DNA from: Utricularia gibba
Lineage: Eukaryota; Streptophyta; Magnoliopsida; Lamiales; Lentibulariaceae
Assembly (NCBI GenBank): GCA_002189035.1
Contig: NEEC01000017.1
Coordinates: forward strand, 1,178,001 to 1,242,000
Direction: 5' to 3'
Length of the DNA stretch: 64,000 nt
Shown one piece after another: positions 35,901 through 48,621 of this stretch; positions within the stretch are counted from its first letter, which is position 1; every line of letters begins with the position of its first letter. The position numbers and the translations under genes were made by a program. A model generated the notes under the pieces. It saw only the letters and a list, made by a program, of their open reading frames with translations. It was not told where the DNA came from and ran no database searches.

Positions 35901-37036
35901 CAAGAGGCTTCACTTCCCCCGTCAAGTGCTCTATGGTAATTGTCGATCTACCTAGTACTACTTTGCAGTCCACTGGTACTGACTGCATGAATATTCTCCA
36001 AATTAAAGTAACATCAAAGTAAAATGAATACATGGTATAAAGGGGCTTCTAACATAAGCATTCAAAACAAAAAATTCAGGAAGATTAGCGGATATAGGCA
36101 GCAAAGATAAACCATTTAATGAAGTACGGACCTCACCAGCTTTGACCAGTATGTAACATCCGACTTCTAACTTATTCACCGGAACCTCTTCGTACTTCAT
36201 GTCACTAAAATTTGGAGGCTTTCCACTCTCTGTCTCCAGGACAAGTGCGAATTCCGGATAATTCTCTTTCAATTCCTTGACATCAATTCTAGACCTGCTG
36301 GTAAAATAGTCCTCAGCGATATGAGCCAAATTAAACATGGCCAAAAGCAGTCCACCTTCCAAGGAGTTTCCCATAAATACAGAGGCAAATGCTGCCAAAG
36401 CCATGAGTACATGGATATTGATTTTGCCTCCAAGAATTTCCATGATGGCATCAAATGATGCTGATATCTGCATTTCAAGGAAACATAATGAAGCAAAGAA
36501 TTAAAAAGGAGTAAAAAAGGTTAAGTAGCTGTTAAATAGCAAGATACCCCAACAAGCGGGAAAGCAATGAGAGCGCAGGCTAGCTTAAAGGGCTTAATGG
36601 CGGGTTTGGGAACCAAGTATGAAGAAGCCGCGGCAGCTAAAAGCAGAGCCGCTGCACAGCAACAGAGCTCAAAATGATTCCTCAAAAAGTTCGCCATGTC
36701 AGTCCACTTGAAGAACCTCGCAATGCTCAGAAAAGATTGCTGGGATTTGGTCAAGGGAGCATCATAATGGTGGTGATGGTGGTGATGGTCATGATTCTGA
36801 CCATGATGATGATGATCCCCATGAATCGCATCGTGATGATGGACGTGGCTGTCTAGAGTGGCGTTATTGGCATGGTGCTCGGTGGAGCATCTGACGGCGA
36901 TGCGCAAGTTGGAAGGCGCCGAGCAGCCGGAGATTGAGATTCTGGGTTTTGTTGGGTAAGACAAGTTATGGCTGATTTTGAGCTTCAGCCTTGTGATTTT
37001 GTTGATGGGGGTGAATTTCAGACGGAGCGACTCCAT
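32975..37036 (-). CDS. HMA1: Chloroplast-envelope heavy-metal P1B-type ATPase HMA1
   Basis: Twelve exons (36548-37036, 36132-36467, 35836-35982, 35351-35546, 35042-35154, 34560-34798, 34339-34444, 34061-34225, 33733-33949, 33452-33639, 33288-33374, 32975-33148) give 818 residues, as expected for HMA1. The N-terminus is transit-peptide-like (Ser, basic, few acidic residues) and is followed by a His-rich segment with seven consecutive His. Motifs are EHLTGEVKPL (actuator, Val in place of the usual Ser), SPCALAV (membrane motif, Ser for the usual first Cys), DKTGTLTTG (phosphorylation site), MLTGDHESSAWRVA, MVGDGINDAPAL and LHEGGTLLVCLNS. These odd motif forms are normal for HMA1, which moves Zn, Cu or Ca across the chloroplast envelope. 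An in-frame upstream ATG at 37180 would add 48 residues; I prefer 37036 because the sequence after it looks like a transit peptide. No frame breaks. Confidence 0.96.
34861..34889. repeat. CT/T low-complexity tract in an HMA1 intron
   Basis: About seven TC units followed by a T run, in the intron between exons 5 and 6. On the coding strand this reads as an A run then GA repeats. Confidence 0.85.
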
Positions 37037-37914
37037 CACTGAGTCCGAGGGGAAGAAGAGAAGCAAATGCGAAGAATTGCCAGATCCTTCAGACCAAAAG
37101 TATCTAGGAAACAAGTGGTTACGGTTCACCAATTTGGGAATACAGACCCCATCTGTTTTTCCCCCCTTCAAACAGAACACTTCATTTTCCGGCCGACCGT
37201 TTAGAATCCATGAGACAGTAAATTTTTATTCTTTTGGGTTAAGAAACCCATTCACAGAGATCGCAAATCACTATGAATTGAATAATGACGCCCATTCATC
37301 CCTGCCAAGTCGGTATTCCGGCCCATCAATTTTCCAATTCTGCGATATCAGATCAGGGAAGCTCAACAGCAATGAACTGCAGCAAGATTTGATCTTGTTG
37401 ATGATCCCACCCTAATTGTACGTGCGGTGGCGAAGGTGGGTGGGATTATATAGAGGAGCAGACTGATTGAAGCATCACGGGACGACGGATTTGGAGAACT
37501 CCCGCCGCAGCCGTCATCGGTATTTTTTGTACGCCGGCGTGCTTTGCTCGTCGACGGCCTTAATTGGGCTTAGTCTGGTTGAAGGTTGCACTAGCGCTAT
37601 CACTTGTACCCAGCATGTGATTTGTGACCTGCCTGATTCAAGGAAAAGAATCCAGGATTCCTCCATTTGGCACACGAAAATCATCATCATCTTTCCTTCT
37701 CTGTACAAACAAATTTGCGCACTGTCACTAAAAAAAAGAGATAACACATTGCTCATCATCTCTTGTTGAGAGCCGACTCGAAAATATACACTTGTAGATG
37801 CACTGCACTGGAGAATCAGTAAACAGAGACATAATGCTTCTCTACGTAGCATTGAGTGATACAGAGGCATCATACCAGGGAATCCTAAAATGCCTTTGGA
37901 TTGCACACAAGTTG
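37037..37914. other. HMA1 promoter and SRFR1 3' flank
   Basis: HMA1 starts at 37036 and SRFR1 stops at 37915, both on the minus strand. A minus-strand TATATAA lies at 37446-37452 and is a candidate HMA1 TATA box with a long leader. Short open frames on the plus strand here have no homology. Confidence 0.5.
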
Positions 37915-40900
37915 TCAATCTGCAGAGGAGCTTAGTGCGGCAACAACAAGACCAGTAGTCTCAAAAGTTGAAGCCACATCAGGGTATCCTTTCCAGGAAG
38001 TGTTGATCTTAAGAGAGGGATACAGCCAACTTCTCATGGAGGATATGAATGAATTGGGGTCGGGCTCAAGGATGGCTTCCCAGTCTACCTGAAAACCTTC
38101 AGGAATGGTACCGGTGAATTCCATATTAGAAGCAAGGAGGAGTCCGAGTAGCACAATAAGCCCAATGACTGCAGACCCTCTTGTTAGTGGCATGAAATTG
38201 TACCTGAGATGAGGGGAGTGAATAAGAAAATGTTAAAGCATCAAAAGAAGGATATTGAAGTGTGTTCAAATTTTAGCTTTCTCATGGAATAGTTCAAGGC
38301 TGTTCTCACCAGTAATACGTCATCCTTAAAATAGCCTGTCTCACATTCTCAAGTGCATCAAAATCTGTTGTCCCAAAACTCTCACCACAGACAGCTTGAC
38401 ATACTGCCTGCAACATGCAATGACTTTTTCAATGTTTCCAGACGAGGGCACCTAAATTTGTCACAATGTTTACAACAATTCATGTAATTAATTCAGGTAA
38501 GATTTTCCTTAAACAGCTATTGAGGCACCCATCACCAGTACGGTTTGAACATTTGATATCCCTATACGAGATGGAGGGACATGGCATTAAGCCACACAAA
38601 CATGGGAAGCTGCAAGGACGCTATTGTTTAGAAGGTGGCTAGGGAGGATACGATGCTTCACAAGAGAAACTGGCAAGGAGGCTATAGTTTACGGTGTAAT
38701 TCACAAGCCTGCCAAACGCTTAATAACTAATCCCTAAAAACAGAGGCATTACACAATCAGAGAACAAACCTCCCACGCACAAGACATCTCCTGTTCGAAG
38801 TCCTCCCACCTAGAAGGTGGACTAGGTGTCCGAATACAAAAATCAAATCCAGTTTCGCCCCTGAATAAGCATGTCAAAAACATAAACAAATAAGTGATAT
38901 AAGAAAAGGAAGCACTGAGATACTGCCCACGTAACAACAAATAGTAGTGGGGAGGCAGCCTACGATTTTGTGAGGCAGATCCTAGTTCCATCAAGACGCT
39001 TGCTGTTCAAAAGTAGTTTTGATGCGTTAGATGAAGTGTCACTATTCAAGAAATTATATTCTTAAAACATGAAAAATCATACCCCTCGAATTTCATACTA
39101 TTGCACCAAGTAGCCAGCCAGAAGTCCTGACCTACAGCTTTGTAAAGCTCAGAGCATGATTGTGCATTTATTATCTGGGCAAGCAAATAAGTGCCATTAC
39201 ACAAAGTCCCAAAAACACAATCAGCAAAAAGAAGCCGGTCTCTTCTCCCAACACCAAGGCAAGCAAGAAGAGAGTATGCGATAATGAGCATTAATATGAG
39301 CTGAGAGAAATTAAAAATGTGAAGACTTCTTCGTGATTGCCATACTTACTTCAAGCAGTTTTGCTTCTTTCAGGAAGATTATGCTATCTGTCATGTCGTA
39401 CACATACTTATTTTCCTTCACCACTCCTTTGGCAATATCAAACACTCTGCAGATTACATAGATGAAAAAATTACTGCAGCGGTTCTCTTAGAATTTGAAG
39501 GGGATATGCATGGAGATCATGTAAAGCTTTACCTCTTATAATATGAAAAATAACGTGCAACCTTCGAATGACCGAGCACTAGAGGATTCTGGGGTCCAAA
39601 TCCTGAACTGAAGTCCTCGCTGAAGATCAAGATGGCCGATCCATTAGAAATCAGCAGGCAAACTTTTGCCATATACGAATGAAGTAAGATTTTAATTCCC
39701 ACAGGACGTCATCAGGTCAAAATTGTACCGTGTCTAATCTACAGCTGGCAATCCCAATTTGAGTTTGAAAAACATTCATAAGCAAACAGGCTATTTCAAG
39801 TACCTTAACTTGTTTACCCAAAAAACTGGGTCACATGGTTCAGAGATCTGTCTCCACTTGATGGCAAACGAATAAACACTATGCCATGGTGAAGTAGGGC
39901 GCTTATATGACCCATCTTCAGCAGCATTCAGTGAAGTGGATGTTTCAGAGAACCTGCTAGTGCTGCACCCAGCCCCTCCCCTATTTTGAGATGGAAGGTT
40001 GAGCATTTCCTTTCTCCGGACCTTCTTGGCATGCTTTTGCAAACCTTTAGATGAATTTTTCCATTCAGTTTGAAGAGAACGCCAAACCTTAACAACCTTT
40101 TGTGCAATCTCAATAACAGCCAGTCCTGCCATTCGGTACTGTTCAAGCCAACAGTAGATTATTAGTAGGTAGATACAAAGGCTATAAATGTGTTCGCTAG
40201 AGCAGGGAAGACTATGATTATTTCATTGAAGGTCATGATTATTTCCACCCATGACCAATTAAAGCATCATCTACAGTCACCTGACGTTTATTGTGCAAAA
40301 ACCCAGGGGCACTGTACTGGATCTTCTTGCCGATGGTATCTGCAGCATGTAAAAGTATTGTCTTTTGTTTTGTGGGAGAAAAATCCTGCTTTTTCAGCTT
40401 CCCCTTTCTTGCAGAATCTCTCAAAGGAGGTTGCCGATATACTTTCTCACATACGGCTTTTGGATGGAGCTTTTTACACCAGTATTCCTGGGGCGGGAAC
40501 AGAAAATCGCATGGCTCAGGACAAAGAGTGTCCATTGAGTTCAGTCTTTCCCAACACACCATTGCAAGTAAACAAAAATTAATTATTAAAATTATGTTGA
40601 AACACTGAACGATGGTTCACCAGGAATGAAACACAAACCATGCTGCCAGCACTGAAATTCATAAGGGTATACATTGAACAGCTTGAGATCAAGCACCCAT
40701 CCAAGTGTCTGTTGGGCCCAGAAACATACAAATTTGAATTATGATTCCTAAGCACTACACAAATCATGAAACCAGGGATACTAAGCTGACAAAACAATTA
40801 AAAGGTCTAGATGAAATCACCATTTGTATTTTACCTTAAACAGGGGGTCTATATCGCCATCAAGTTCAAACCAGGAAAATTCTGTGTTAAACTTTGAGGC

Positions 40901-43900
40901 AGTGTATAGTGCAATTTCTTTCTGCAAGTACAAGTTGTCGACGAAAATATAATTATACCGACATCAGAATCTATGTAAAGAAGGATTAAGCTCATGAATA
41001 TCAAGAGAGATTAGTACCAACAAGAGCAAACTCCCAATCATACATAATTTTAGGAAGCAAGTTAGATAAATAGTGAATATCTTCCATGATTTATCCATAT
41101 GTAACAAAAAAGTCGGCCCTTCAGTAAACCATCAATTGAAAAAACAATTAAAAAATTCACTTTACTCAAGGGCAGCAAACAAACAATAAACGAAATGACT
41201 TCTGAAATTAAGTCATGAAAGAGAAGAAAAGGAAAGGAAGGGAAGCTTGTGAGATGATAACCTGGTAGAATGCTAAGCATTGGATCACGAACTTCTCCAT
41301 TGAATCCAATTCAAGGTCCAATGCAGCATCATAATCTTTTATCTACATCGTATAAATGGCTTCATTAGTGCAACTTTGGTAAACCTATAGAATGAAAGAA
41401 ATATTAATGTATCAAAAAGACTCACCGCCTCTTTAAATTCTCCAATAGCATGATAACAAGAGGCTCTTAAATATAGGCATTCAATATTTGAATCTTCGAT
41501 ATTTAATCCATTAGATAAATCCTTGATTGCATTCCTGCAGACAAAAATTACAAAAATAATGAGATACAATGATGCTGTAGAATAGTATAGGTATTGTAGT
41601 ACAAGAATTTCCAAAAAAATCAACAAATGAATTACAATACCAACCTATGCTCACCCATCCCATGGAGGAGAAGTCCACGCAGGTGATGTGCCTTCACTGA
41701 CCTAGAAAAGACATCACAGAACTCTGAATACCGTCTTGAAAAAACTAAGATAACCTACTGACCATTATGGGGAGAAGTAGCATGTATTGACCACAATCAA
41801 TACCTGTGATCAATTCTTAGAATCTCATGAAGACACTGTAGAGCCCTTTCAGAATTTGCCATGTCTTGATAAAACTAAAAAATGACCAGCATTATCCTAA
41901 AATTGGTTTACATTCAATACAGAGCACGGTAAACTTTAAGCCAACCATAATCTTGTAAGCTCCATTTACCCTGAATTATCTCATGTATTGTTGGTTATAT
42001 AGATTAATATGTCATAAAATTGGCATTGATCCCCAATCACATAATTTTGAGTCACATATTTAGCAACCAGAACTTAGCAAAAAACAACAAAGCACTTTCG
42101 ATTTAACATAAAATGATCTGGTGAACAATGAAAAAACGTAGCATAAGCCACACACTATTCGCTGATGGATACCTGAGCTAGATGAGTCCAAGCCTCAAGA
42201 AAGCTTTTGTCAATTTGGATTGCTTTCATATGAGCTTCTTCAGCACGTTTATAGTCACCAATTGAAAATAGAGCCAAACCCTATCAAAACAAGTTAGATC
42301 AACACAAATCATTTTTGGTTCTCCTTCAGTTGTATTGCTGCATCTAAACAAACCTAGCTGCTCGGGACTCACCAAGTATGTGAATGCTGATTTGTTATCC
42401 TTCTCAACCTCTACACAAGCTGATAAGTCTTCAACAGCAGCTTCAAAATCCTTGAACTTAAAATTCACTATTCCTGCGTGAACAATTATAAGAACTCTTC
42501 AATACATATACAGCACTAACTAGTATAATAGGGATGAAAAAGGTACGAAAATACCACAACAAAAATCCAGAATTTCCACAAGCCTCACAACAACAACAAC
42601 AAAACCAGAAAAAATCCTAAGAATTACAGAATGGAGACACTGGCGTTTTAATGACCCCTCAAACAGAATTCTAAAAAACCATATCAATCCAAGTACCCCG
42701 TTCATGCAATATATCAGCGCACTTTGGCTCAAACTCCAATGCTTTTGTCAAGTCTGCTATTGCCTGTGGAAAGAATATGATCAGAGTTTCTTTTGTTGTA
42801 AAGCTAAAGCAGAAATTTTCCCAGCACTATACAATGCAACCTTCCAAAAGTGTAGCTTCAGGGGTTCCAATGCAATTTAATTAAATATATCTTTAAAGGA
42901 TATTATCACTTCTCTTCAAGGCCAAATCCGACACAGTAATAACAGAAATATTTTTCTCACATTATTTACTCCAAAAAAAGCCTCTTAGTGTGAATAAACA
43001 GTCTATTGCGTTCAAGTGGAAATCAAGCTAACGGTAGTCCTGGAAAAAATGCTTTGAACAACTGACATGAGATTGGACAGAGAACATGAAAAAAAATCAA
43101 TACTTGTTAGGCAGGTAATACAAAATATGAAACTCGTGATCATATGCAGTGAGAGATACTCATGACTATGATATGGTATGGAGCTCATAATCATGACAAA
43201 ATATCCTGTTGTACCAACTTGAAGGTAAAAGGGCTTATGTGAAAATTAACTGATCGGGAGATTTAAGACACAACAGAGCTCTTGAAAGAGTTAACACTAT
43301 ATCCAAAAAATGCATCTAGATGAGCCGCGGCCTTTTCACTTAAAAAATCTAAATTGATGCATAACCAGACTGGCTGACTGCCACGATTTTTTAGGGAAAA
43401 AAAAACCTTAGCTGATTCTCCCAGTGCAGCTTGGGCTTGCCCCTGCGCTTCCAAGCCTCAGCAGCTGATGGATTAGATTCTATAGCCTGCAACATAATCA
43501 TCTTCAACTTCAGGAACCAGAAACAGGGATGTGTCCTTCGTGTGGGATTGCTTCAACCATTACCCTTGAGAAATCAGCAATAGCAGCATGCAGATCCCGT
43601 TGAAATGCATAAGCTGTACCTCTTCCAATTAAAGCCTCAGGGTAGTCAGGCTCCTGTTCTAGTATCTGTATAACAAACAGATGGATCAAACATGTCAATG
43701 TAAATACGGGCAGCTTTTATATAATTTAATTCTCATAAGTCTAGAATGGACACAATATAGAGCCATCCACCTTGTCAAAAATGGATATTGCATAAGCGTA
43801 TTTCCCATCGTTGACCTGGAAAGAGTGATTCATGTTACTTGATTAAGACAATTGCAAAATCATGATTTTTTATTAAAAAAAATAGAGATGGTTTACCTGG

Positions 43901-44985
43901 GCAATACCTCTGGACAATCTGAAATCCACATTAACAGACTTGCTTTTTGAAAAACTGAGCCTTTTATTCCCACTGACCTTCTCAAGTAATTCATTTTCAA
44001 GTTCAGACAAAGTTAACGACTCGCAGCTTATATCATTGAAGTCAAAGGGTTCATCTTCATTTGAATCGGATGAGTCACTCAACAAAGACTTCAACAAATT
44101 ATCAGTCGCCTGACTACCTACAGATAGAGCACTTTTATGGCTTTCACTTGGCTGACTTACATAGTTTTTATCCCCTTCCACATTAAGACTTGATTCAGAT
44201 TGCAACTCAACATGGGAATCCACTTTTTCACTTAATGATCTTTTTGATGTCCCATTAGATTTGCAACAATTGTCAGTCATTCCATTGGACCTCAAGCAAG
44301 AAACAGACTGAGGTGACTCTATATGCTTCTCACAAGAAACAGAACCATTTGACTTAGAGCCTCTCAGGAACTCTTCCAGCTCCAGAAGATGCTTAATATC
44401 TGCAGATTCTTGAACAGCATGCATGTAACCTTTCTCCCAGACTGAGATTGCTTCTTCCTTTCTTCCTAGAGCGGACAGAGCACGCCCTGAAATAAAGATA
44501 ATTCCTGTCATTTTCCGCACCCCGCAGCTCTGAGCAGAGTCCGAAAACGAGAAAGGAGTTACAGGGATTCAAAAAGTGATATTCATTAAAATTTTGAAAA
44601 TTTTAAAACTCAAAAGTCCGAGTCGCACTTGATCAATTTTCAGCTGCCACCAAGTCACGGCATTAGAAACAAACCTTTAAGAATATAGGCCTGCACAAGC
44701 TTCGGGTCGAGCTGCAGTGCCTCATTACAGTCTTTGATGGCATGCTTGTGCAGCTCCAACTGACTATAGCAAAAAGCTCGATTGCTAAACACCGAAAAAA
44801 GAACACACATTCGTCAGAAAAAAAGAAGAAGAAACAAAAGAAAAACAATGAGAGCTCGCATACCATAGATCCTGTATGGCGTAAGATTGGGAGAGAAGGG
44901 AATCCAAAACTCGTATAGCTTTGGACCAATCCTTGGAGCCGCAGAGCCTAGCGAGCTCCATCCGCTCAGCCACCCCCGTTGACAT
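37915..44985 (-). CDS. SRFR1: SRFR1-like tetratricopeptide-repeat protein (frame broken once)
   Basis: About 23 exons encode roughly 1,000 residues. The first 18 are 44864-44985, 44675-44784, 43897-44486, 43771-43815, 43564-43665, 43407-43486, 42697-42763, 42373-42473, 42173-42280, 41804-41874, 41645-41701, 41426-41534, 41262-41342, 40835-40921, 40281-40487, 39804-40138, 39533-39619 and 39350-39446; more follow down to the stop at 37915. SRFR1 in Arabidopsis is a TPR protein that represses effector-triggered immunity and acts with TCP factors and SGT1. The order is N-terminal TPR (NRAFCYSQLELHKHAIKDC), an acidic Ser-rich linker, a central TPR array (ALIGRGTAYAFQRDL, ECLYLRASCYHAIGEF), then the conserved SRFR1 region (EYWCKKLHPKAVCEKVYRQP, SQNRGGAGCS, ISEPCDPVFWVNKL) and a near-C-terminal hydrophobic helix (GSAVIGLIVLLGLLLASNME). 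Exon 6 is 80 bases where 81 are needed: the C run at 43440-43443 is one short, which breaks RRGQAQAALGE. Confidence 0.92.
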
Positions 44986-46146
44986 TGAAAGAAGAAAACA
45001 GCAATTGGCACAGAAAAAGCGAAGACTCCGATCGGAACTTTGGTCAACAACCGATTAACGGATCCGTGTGCGAGACGCCGGGAGATAGGAAGGCGGAGAC
45101 GGAAAACCCAAAATAGGATAACAGACTCGAAATTGAAATGGATTAACACTATTGGGCCATTCAATGGCCCAAATCTTTCAAGAGTTCCAGCCCAAGCCCA
45201 TAAATTATCAAAGAATGGGTATTCTTGTAATTGCACCGGAGCATACACCGTGGTCCACCATAACAAAGGTGGACTGTCTGTGCTTCTGCTTTTTGTTTTT
45301 TTGTTTTTTTTTTAAATATTAGAAAAGCATTTATTCGTTGCACGCTGTGATCGTGTCTCACACGCCTGCCTCCCGACACGAATTCAACTTTAGGAGGGTT
45401 ACACTTTCCTTTATTACACATAAATACAGCAACGTGCAAAAATATAAATTGCTGTCATGATTCTTTCATGTAACAACATCTTAAAATCTAATATGATAAC
45501 ATACTTTGGTCTGAATTATTACATTAAATAAAATATATATATAGAGAGAGTAGAAAATATTAAGGGTTTGTTATTTATAATTTTATGAATTGATTCTATT
45601 TAATTTTTTAAAATTCTAATATTTAATCATTTTGTAGTAAAATTAAAAATTTAAATTATTAATTAGTTTCAAAAATTATTTAATTTATTAAATTTTTATT
45701 TTATTAATTAAATAATATATTAACTATAAAATTTTAATATTCAATTTTTATCTATTTTAAAAATATATTTTATATTATAATATATAAACTTTATAATTTA
45801 ATATATTAAAATTTATAATAGATATTTTTAATTTATTAAATTTTATACTATACCAAAAAATAATTTTACAATTTTAAAAATTATTCTATTCATATAATTT
45901 AAAATTTTATTTTATTTTACATAATCTAAAACACGATTCAAAATTATAAAACAAACCCTGATATCTAATTTTATTTAAACATCAAGCTTTGAAATTAAAT
46001 ATGTCTGATACAAAATAATATTTTAGTAGAGATAAAATACATAATTTTCATAGAGATTAAATTTACGTATGGACCATTCGCCCAAAGTCCAATTTCATAA
46101 AATAAGAGAAAAGAACTAGAGAGAGAAAAATACTAAAAATTCCCTT
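44986..46146. other. Intergenic region upstream of SRFR1
   Basis: The first 150 bases are the SRFR1 leader and promoter. 45470-46080 is extremely A+T-rich and contains the inverted-repeat element at 45563-45959. No gene found. Confidence 0.55.
45563..45959. mobile_element. MITE-like element with AGGGTTTGTT termini
   Basis: The left end begins AGGGTTTGTTATTTATAATT and the reverse complement of the right end begins AGGGTTTGTTTTATAATTTT; once two 2-base gaps are allowed, the first 25 or so positions match almost perfectly. The interior (about 397 bases in all) is A+T-rich, non-coding and partly self-complementary. The AGGGTTTG ends recall hAT-derived MITEs. No certain 8-base duplication was seen. 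Confidence 0.6.
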
Positions 46147-46911
46147 TCATGGGAGATGCTTTATCCATTCCAATGTTCTTTGACGAGTGAGCTGCGTTTT
46201 CACCGCCGCCTTTTTCGCGATCGCCGGCTGCTCTATTTCCCCGCCGTCGCGCTCGCGTCGGAAAATCATGACTCTTGAAGTTGAAGCCAGAGTGTCAACT
46301 GCGTCGATGGAGCAGTATCTGCATCCAGGAAGAAATGTTGCTCTAATTTTCTTCGTCCTGACGCTACTGGCAGAGCTTCCGCGGCTGCTGGTGCTGTTCC
46401 GGCTACCCGAAATCCTGTTCCGATGCCTCGGTTTAAAGTCCTGGAACGTCAACTCTGGCGGCGGCGTGAATAATCCCAGCCGAAAAATGTTCCACGATGA
46501 CGGTTTCTGTGGCTGATGAAGATTCCACCGGATACTCTCACGAATTCTCGGCGAGGGGCTCGGGTGTGACAGAAGTTGGTTCCACGTCCGCGGCGGTCTG
46601 AGAGCGTAATTGTTGCTGGTTCTCGATGAGATAACGGAATGGTCGAGGGAATGGGATCGGGAAACTGGGCGGCAGCGGGATTTGTCGCCGGAGCTGTAAG
46701 AATGCCGGAAAGGGACGATCCTCCCCTGGAAAAAGACTTCATCGGCGGTGCACATCTGGGATTCTCCCAACACAGAACCGAACTCGAAATCATCGGGATT
46801 CTGCAGCTTGGATCCTACTGAATTTTCAGCGCCGTTTGCTTGCGAATGCAGAAGAGGGAGATCACTTAGAGACAAAGCATCATCATCTCCTTGTTCTGCT
46901 CCATTCCCCAT
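46147..46911 (-). CDS. Plant-specific protein with DALSLSDLPL / DEVFFQG motifs, function unknown
   Basis: A single-exon frame of 254 residues starts MGNGAEQGDDDALSLSDLPL. It has three blocks seen together in a family of uncharacterised plant proteins: an N-terminal DALSLxDLPL, then DFEFGSV, then ADEVFFQGRIVPFRHS. The rest is Ser/Arg/Pro-rich and likely disordered. Some relatives have been called membrane-associated kinase-regulator-like, but I would not assign a function. The same frame stays open another 78 codons upstream to 47145; I place the start at 46911 because the motif block begins there and the upstream part is low in conserved features. It lies alone, antisense to its neighbours on the right. 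Confidence 0.72.
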   Translation of the reverse strand: MGNGAEQGDDDALSLSDLPLLHSQANGAENSVGSKLQNPDDFEFGSVLGESQMCTADEVFFQGRIVPFRHSYSSGDKSRCRPVSRSHSLDHSVISSRTSNNYALRPPRTWNQLLSHPSPSPRIRESIRWNLHQPQKPSSWNIFRLGLFTPPPELTFQDFKPRHRNRISGSRNSTSSRGSSASSVRTKKIRATFLPGCRYCSIDAVDTLASTSRVMIFRRERDGGEIEQPAIAKKAAVKTQLTRQRTLEWIKHLP

Positions 46912-48621
46912 GAGTTCCCAGAGAAGACTCGACTCCAAAAGCGTGTAACAGAAAGAAAGACAAGAGAGCTGGTGGTTGCGGGATATAAATTGCAACTGGA
47001 GGAGACAGACAGGCAATGGCCTGGCCTTAGTGCATGCTGCTGCTGCTGCTTTTATTTCGTTTCTTGATGGCTCTACAGATTTGAATCCCCGACTGATGGC
47101 CAGTCCTCGTCCTTCTCTCCTGTATGCTTCCTTTGCGAGAATCAATGCTGTGTGCCCCCTTTTGTAAGAATTTCAAAAGAAGAAAAATTATTTGCCAAAT
47201 AATGCTAATTTCAAAATATGATCATAATATTGTAATGTTTTTAAATGTGCGTAAACAATATATAAAATGAATTATATTAAATGATAATAATTTTCACTGA
47301 TTGTAAAATTGGATAACACGATGGAATTAGTAAGTTTAGATCATGATATGTTACTAAAATACTCTCACTCAGTTAATTAACTATTTCCAGCAATTTTATT
47401 TCAAGTTCGCCACATTTGGGCACGATTGCAGACTTTTAAATGGTGGTCCGATGCCAAGATTTGGGGGAAATGGTGTGGATAGCAACGGTGGATTGCACAA
47501 GCATGCTACACTTTAAAAGCATTTTCAACGGTTTTTATGTAAGTCTACGAGATAATTTCGTTTATTAGATTTTATCATTATATGGATATAGTTTTGTTTC
47601 TGGATTTTCACTAAATGGAATTTTTATTTTCATTATATAAATCCATTAAAATGAACACAAAAAAATATGATATTTCAATTTCTAGAAATGATTTATGTTA
47701 CGAAAATGATTGTAAATAAAATAAAAATTTAATAACTAGATTTCTGAAAATATAGTAAAATTAACTTTTCTATCTACACTATGATGATGAATTATTCATC
47801 GATTTTGAAGATATAATTATGTTGATGTTAAGGATATCTACATCGATATGTTAGATATGAGCATTTTTTTGTTGTAATACGTTCATGAAATTGATGTTTT
47901 CTATGGTTATAAAAATGTCTAATTGATTAATGTATGGATAAATATTGTTAAGAGTATTAAAATAACTTATTGTAGTCTCCAGTTACTAATTATGCCATGT
48001 GATCAAATTTTACAATCAGTAAAAATTATTATAATTTAATATAATTCATTTTATACATTGTGACTGCACGTTTAAAATAAATCAATCGCGGTGAAATACA
48101 AGACTTTTTAAATGGCCACTTCTTCACTCAATACAACAAAAGAAGCAATGATCCCAGGGGTACTACATGCAGGTATTGAATTGTGTTTGGGGATTTGAAT
48201 GAATAATAAAATTACAGCTCTTGATCAATCGCTGTTTCTGAGGCCTGAATCGCCCGCAGAGGATTCATTTCTCCACAGTAATTTTTGTATGATGAAAACA
48301 GAGGAGATGGTGGAAAAGGGAAAATTGGGCGGTCGGGTGGAAAAAGTTGGAGTAGCAGCATTGTGGATGTCGGGAAACGCGTTCATTTTGTTCGAGGACA
48401 GTCAGCATTCAGCAATGTCATCATCTTCACTGTTCCGACACAACCTCGTCTTTAACACCCATGTTACAGTTCTTGTTTCTGCAATCACCACACGCTTGAC
48501 CGGAATTTTAAAATGGAAAATAATTAGAAAGCCCAACTCGTCCGCGTCTGGTTTCCGCTTGTCTGAGATGGATTTCTCCTGTGAAATGGGCCAACCGTGG
48601 ACAGCGCTAGATTTTTAGAAG
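46912..48621. other. Intergenic region between divergent unknown gene and J-domain gene
   Basis: Contains GCT repeats at about 47036-47050 in the leader of the left gene, and the large inverted-repeat element at about 47239-48075. A 139-codon frame at 48199-48618 ends four bases before the J-domain start; it has no homology and is more likely leader sequence. Confidence 0.55.
47239..48075. mobile_element. Non-autonomous element with long (about 125-base) terminal inverted repeats
   Basis: The left arm (about 47239-47366) and the reverse complement of the right arm (about 47951-48075) align over their whole length with small gaps at very roughly 75-80% identity by eye. They share an exact ATAAAATGAATTATATTAAA block and ACTGATTGTAAAATT. 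The spacer of about 585 bases has no long open frame. Long inverted repeats with a non-coding core fit a Mutator-like MITE or a foldback element. Exact ends and target duplication could not be fixed. Confidence 0.6.

Noticed and set aside
44814-45266. 150-codon minus-strand frame over the SRFR1 start
   Set aside because: It is the wrong frame for SRFR1 exon 1, whose TPR sequence is unmistakable.
46912-47145. Upstream extension of the DALSLSDLPL gene by 78 codons
   Set aside because: Extension lacks family features; the conserved start block begins at 46911.
48199-48618. 139-codon open frame just upstream of the J-domain gene
   Set aside because: No recognisable motif; it ends four bases before the J-domain ATG in another frame and is better explained as leader or promoter DNA.
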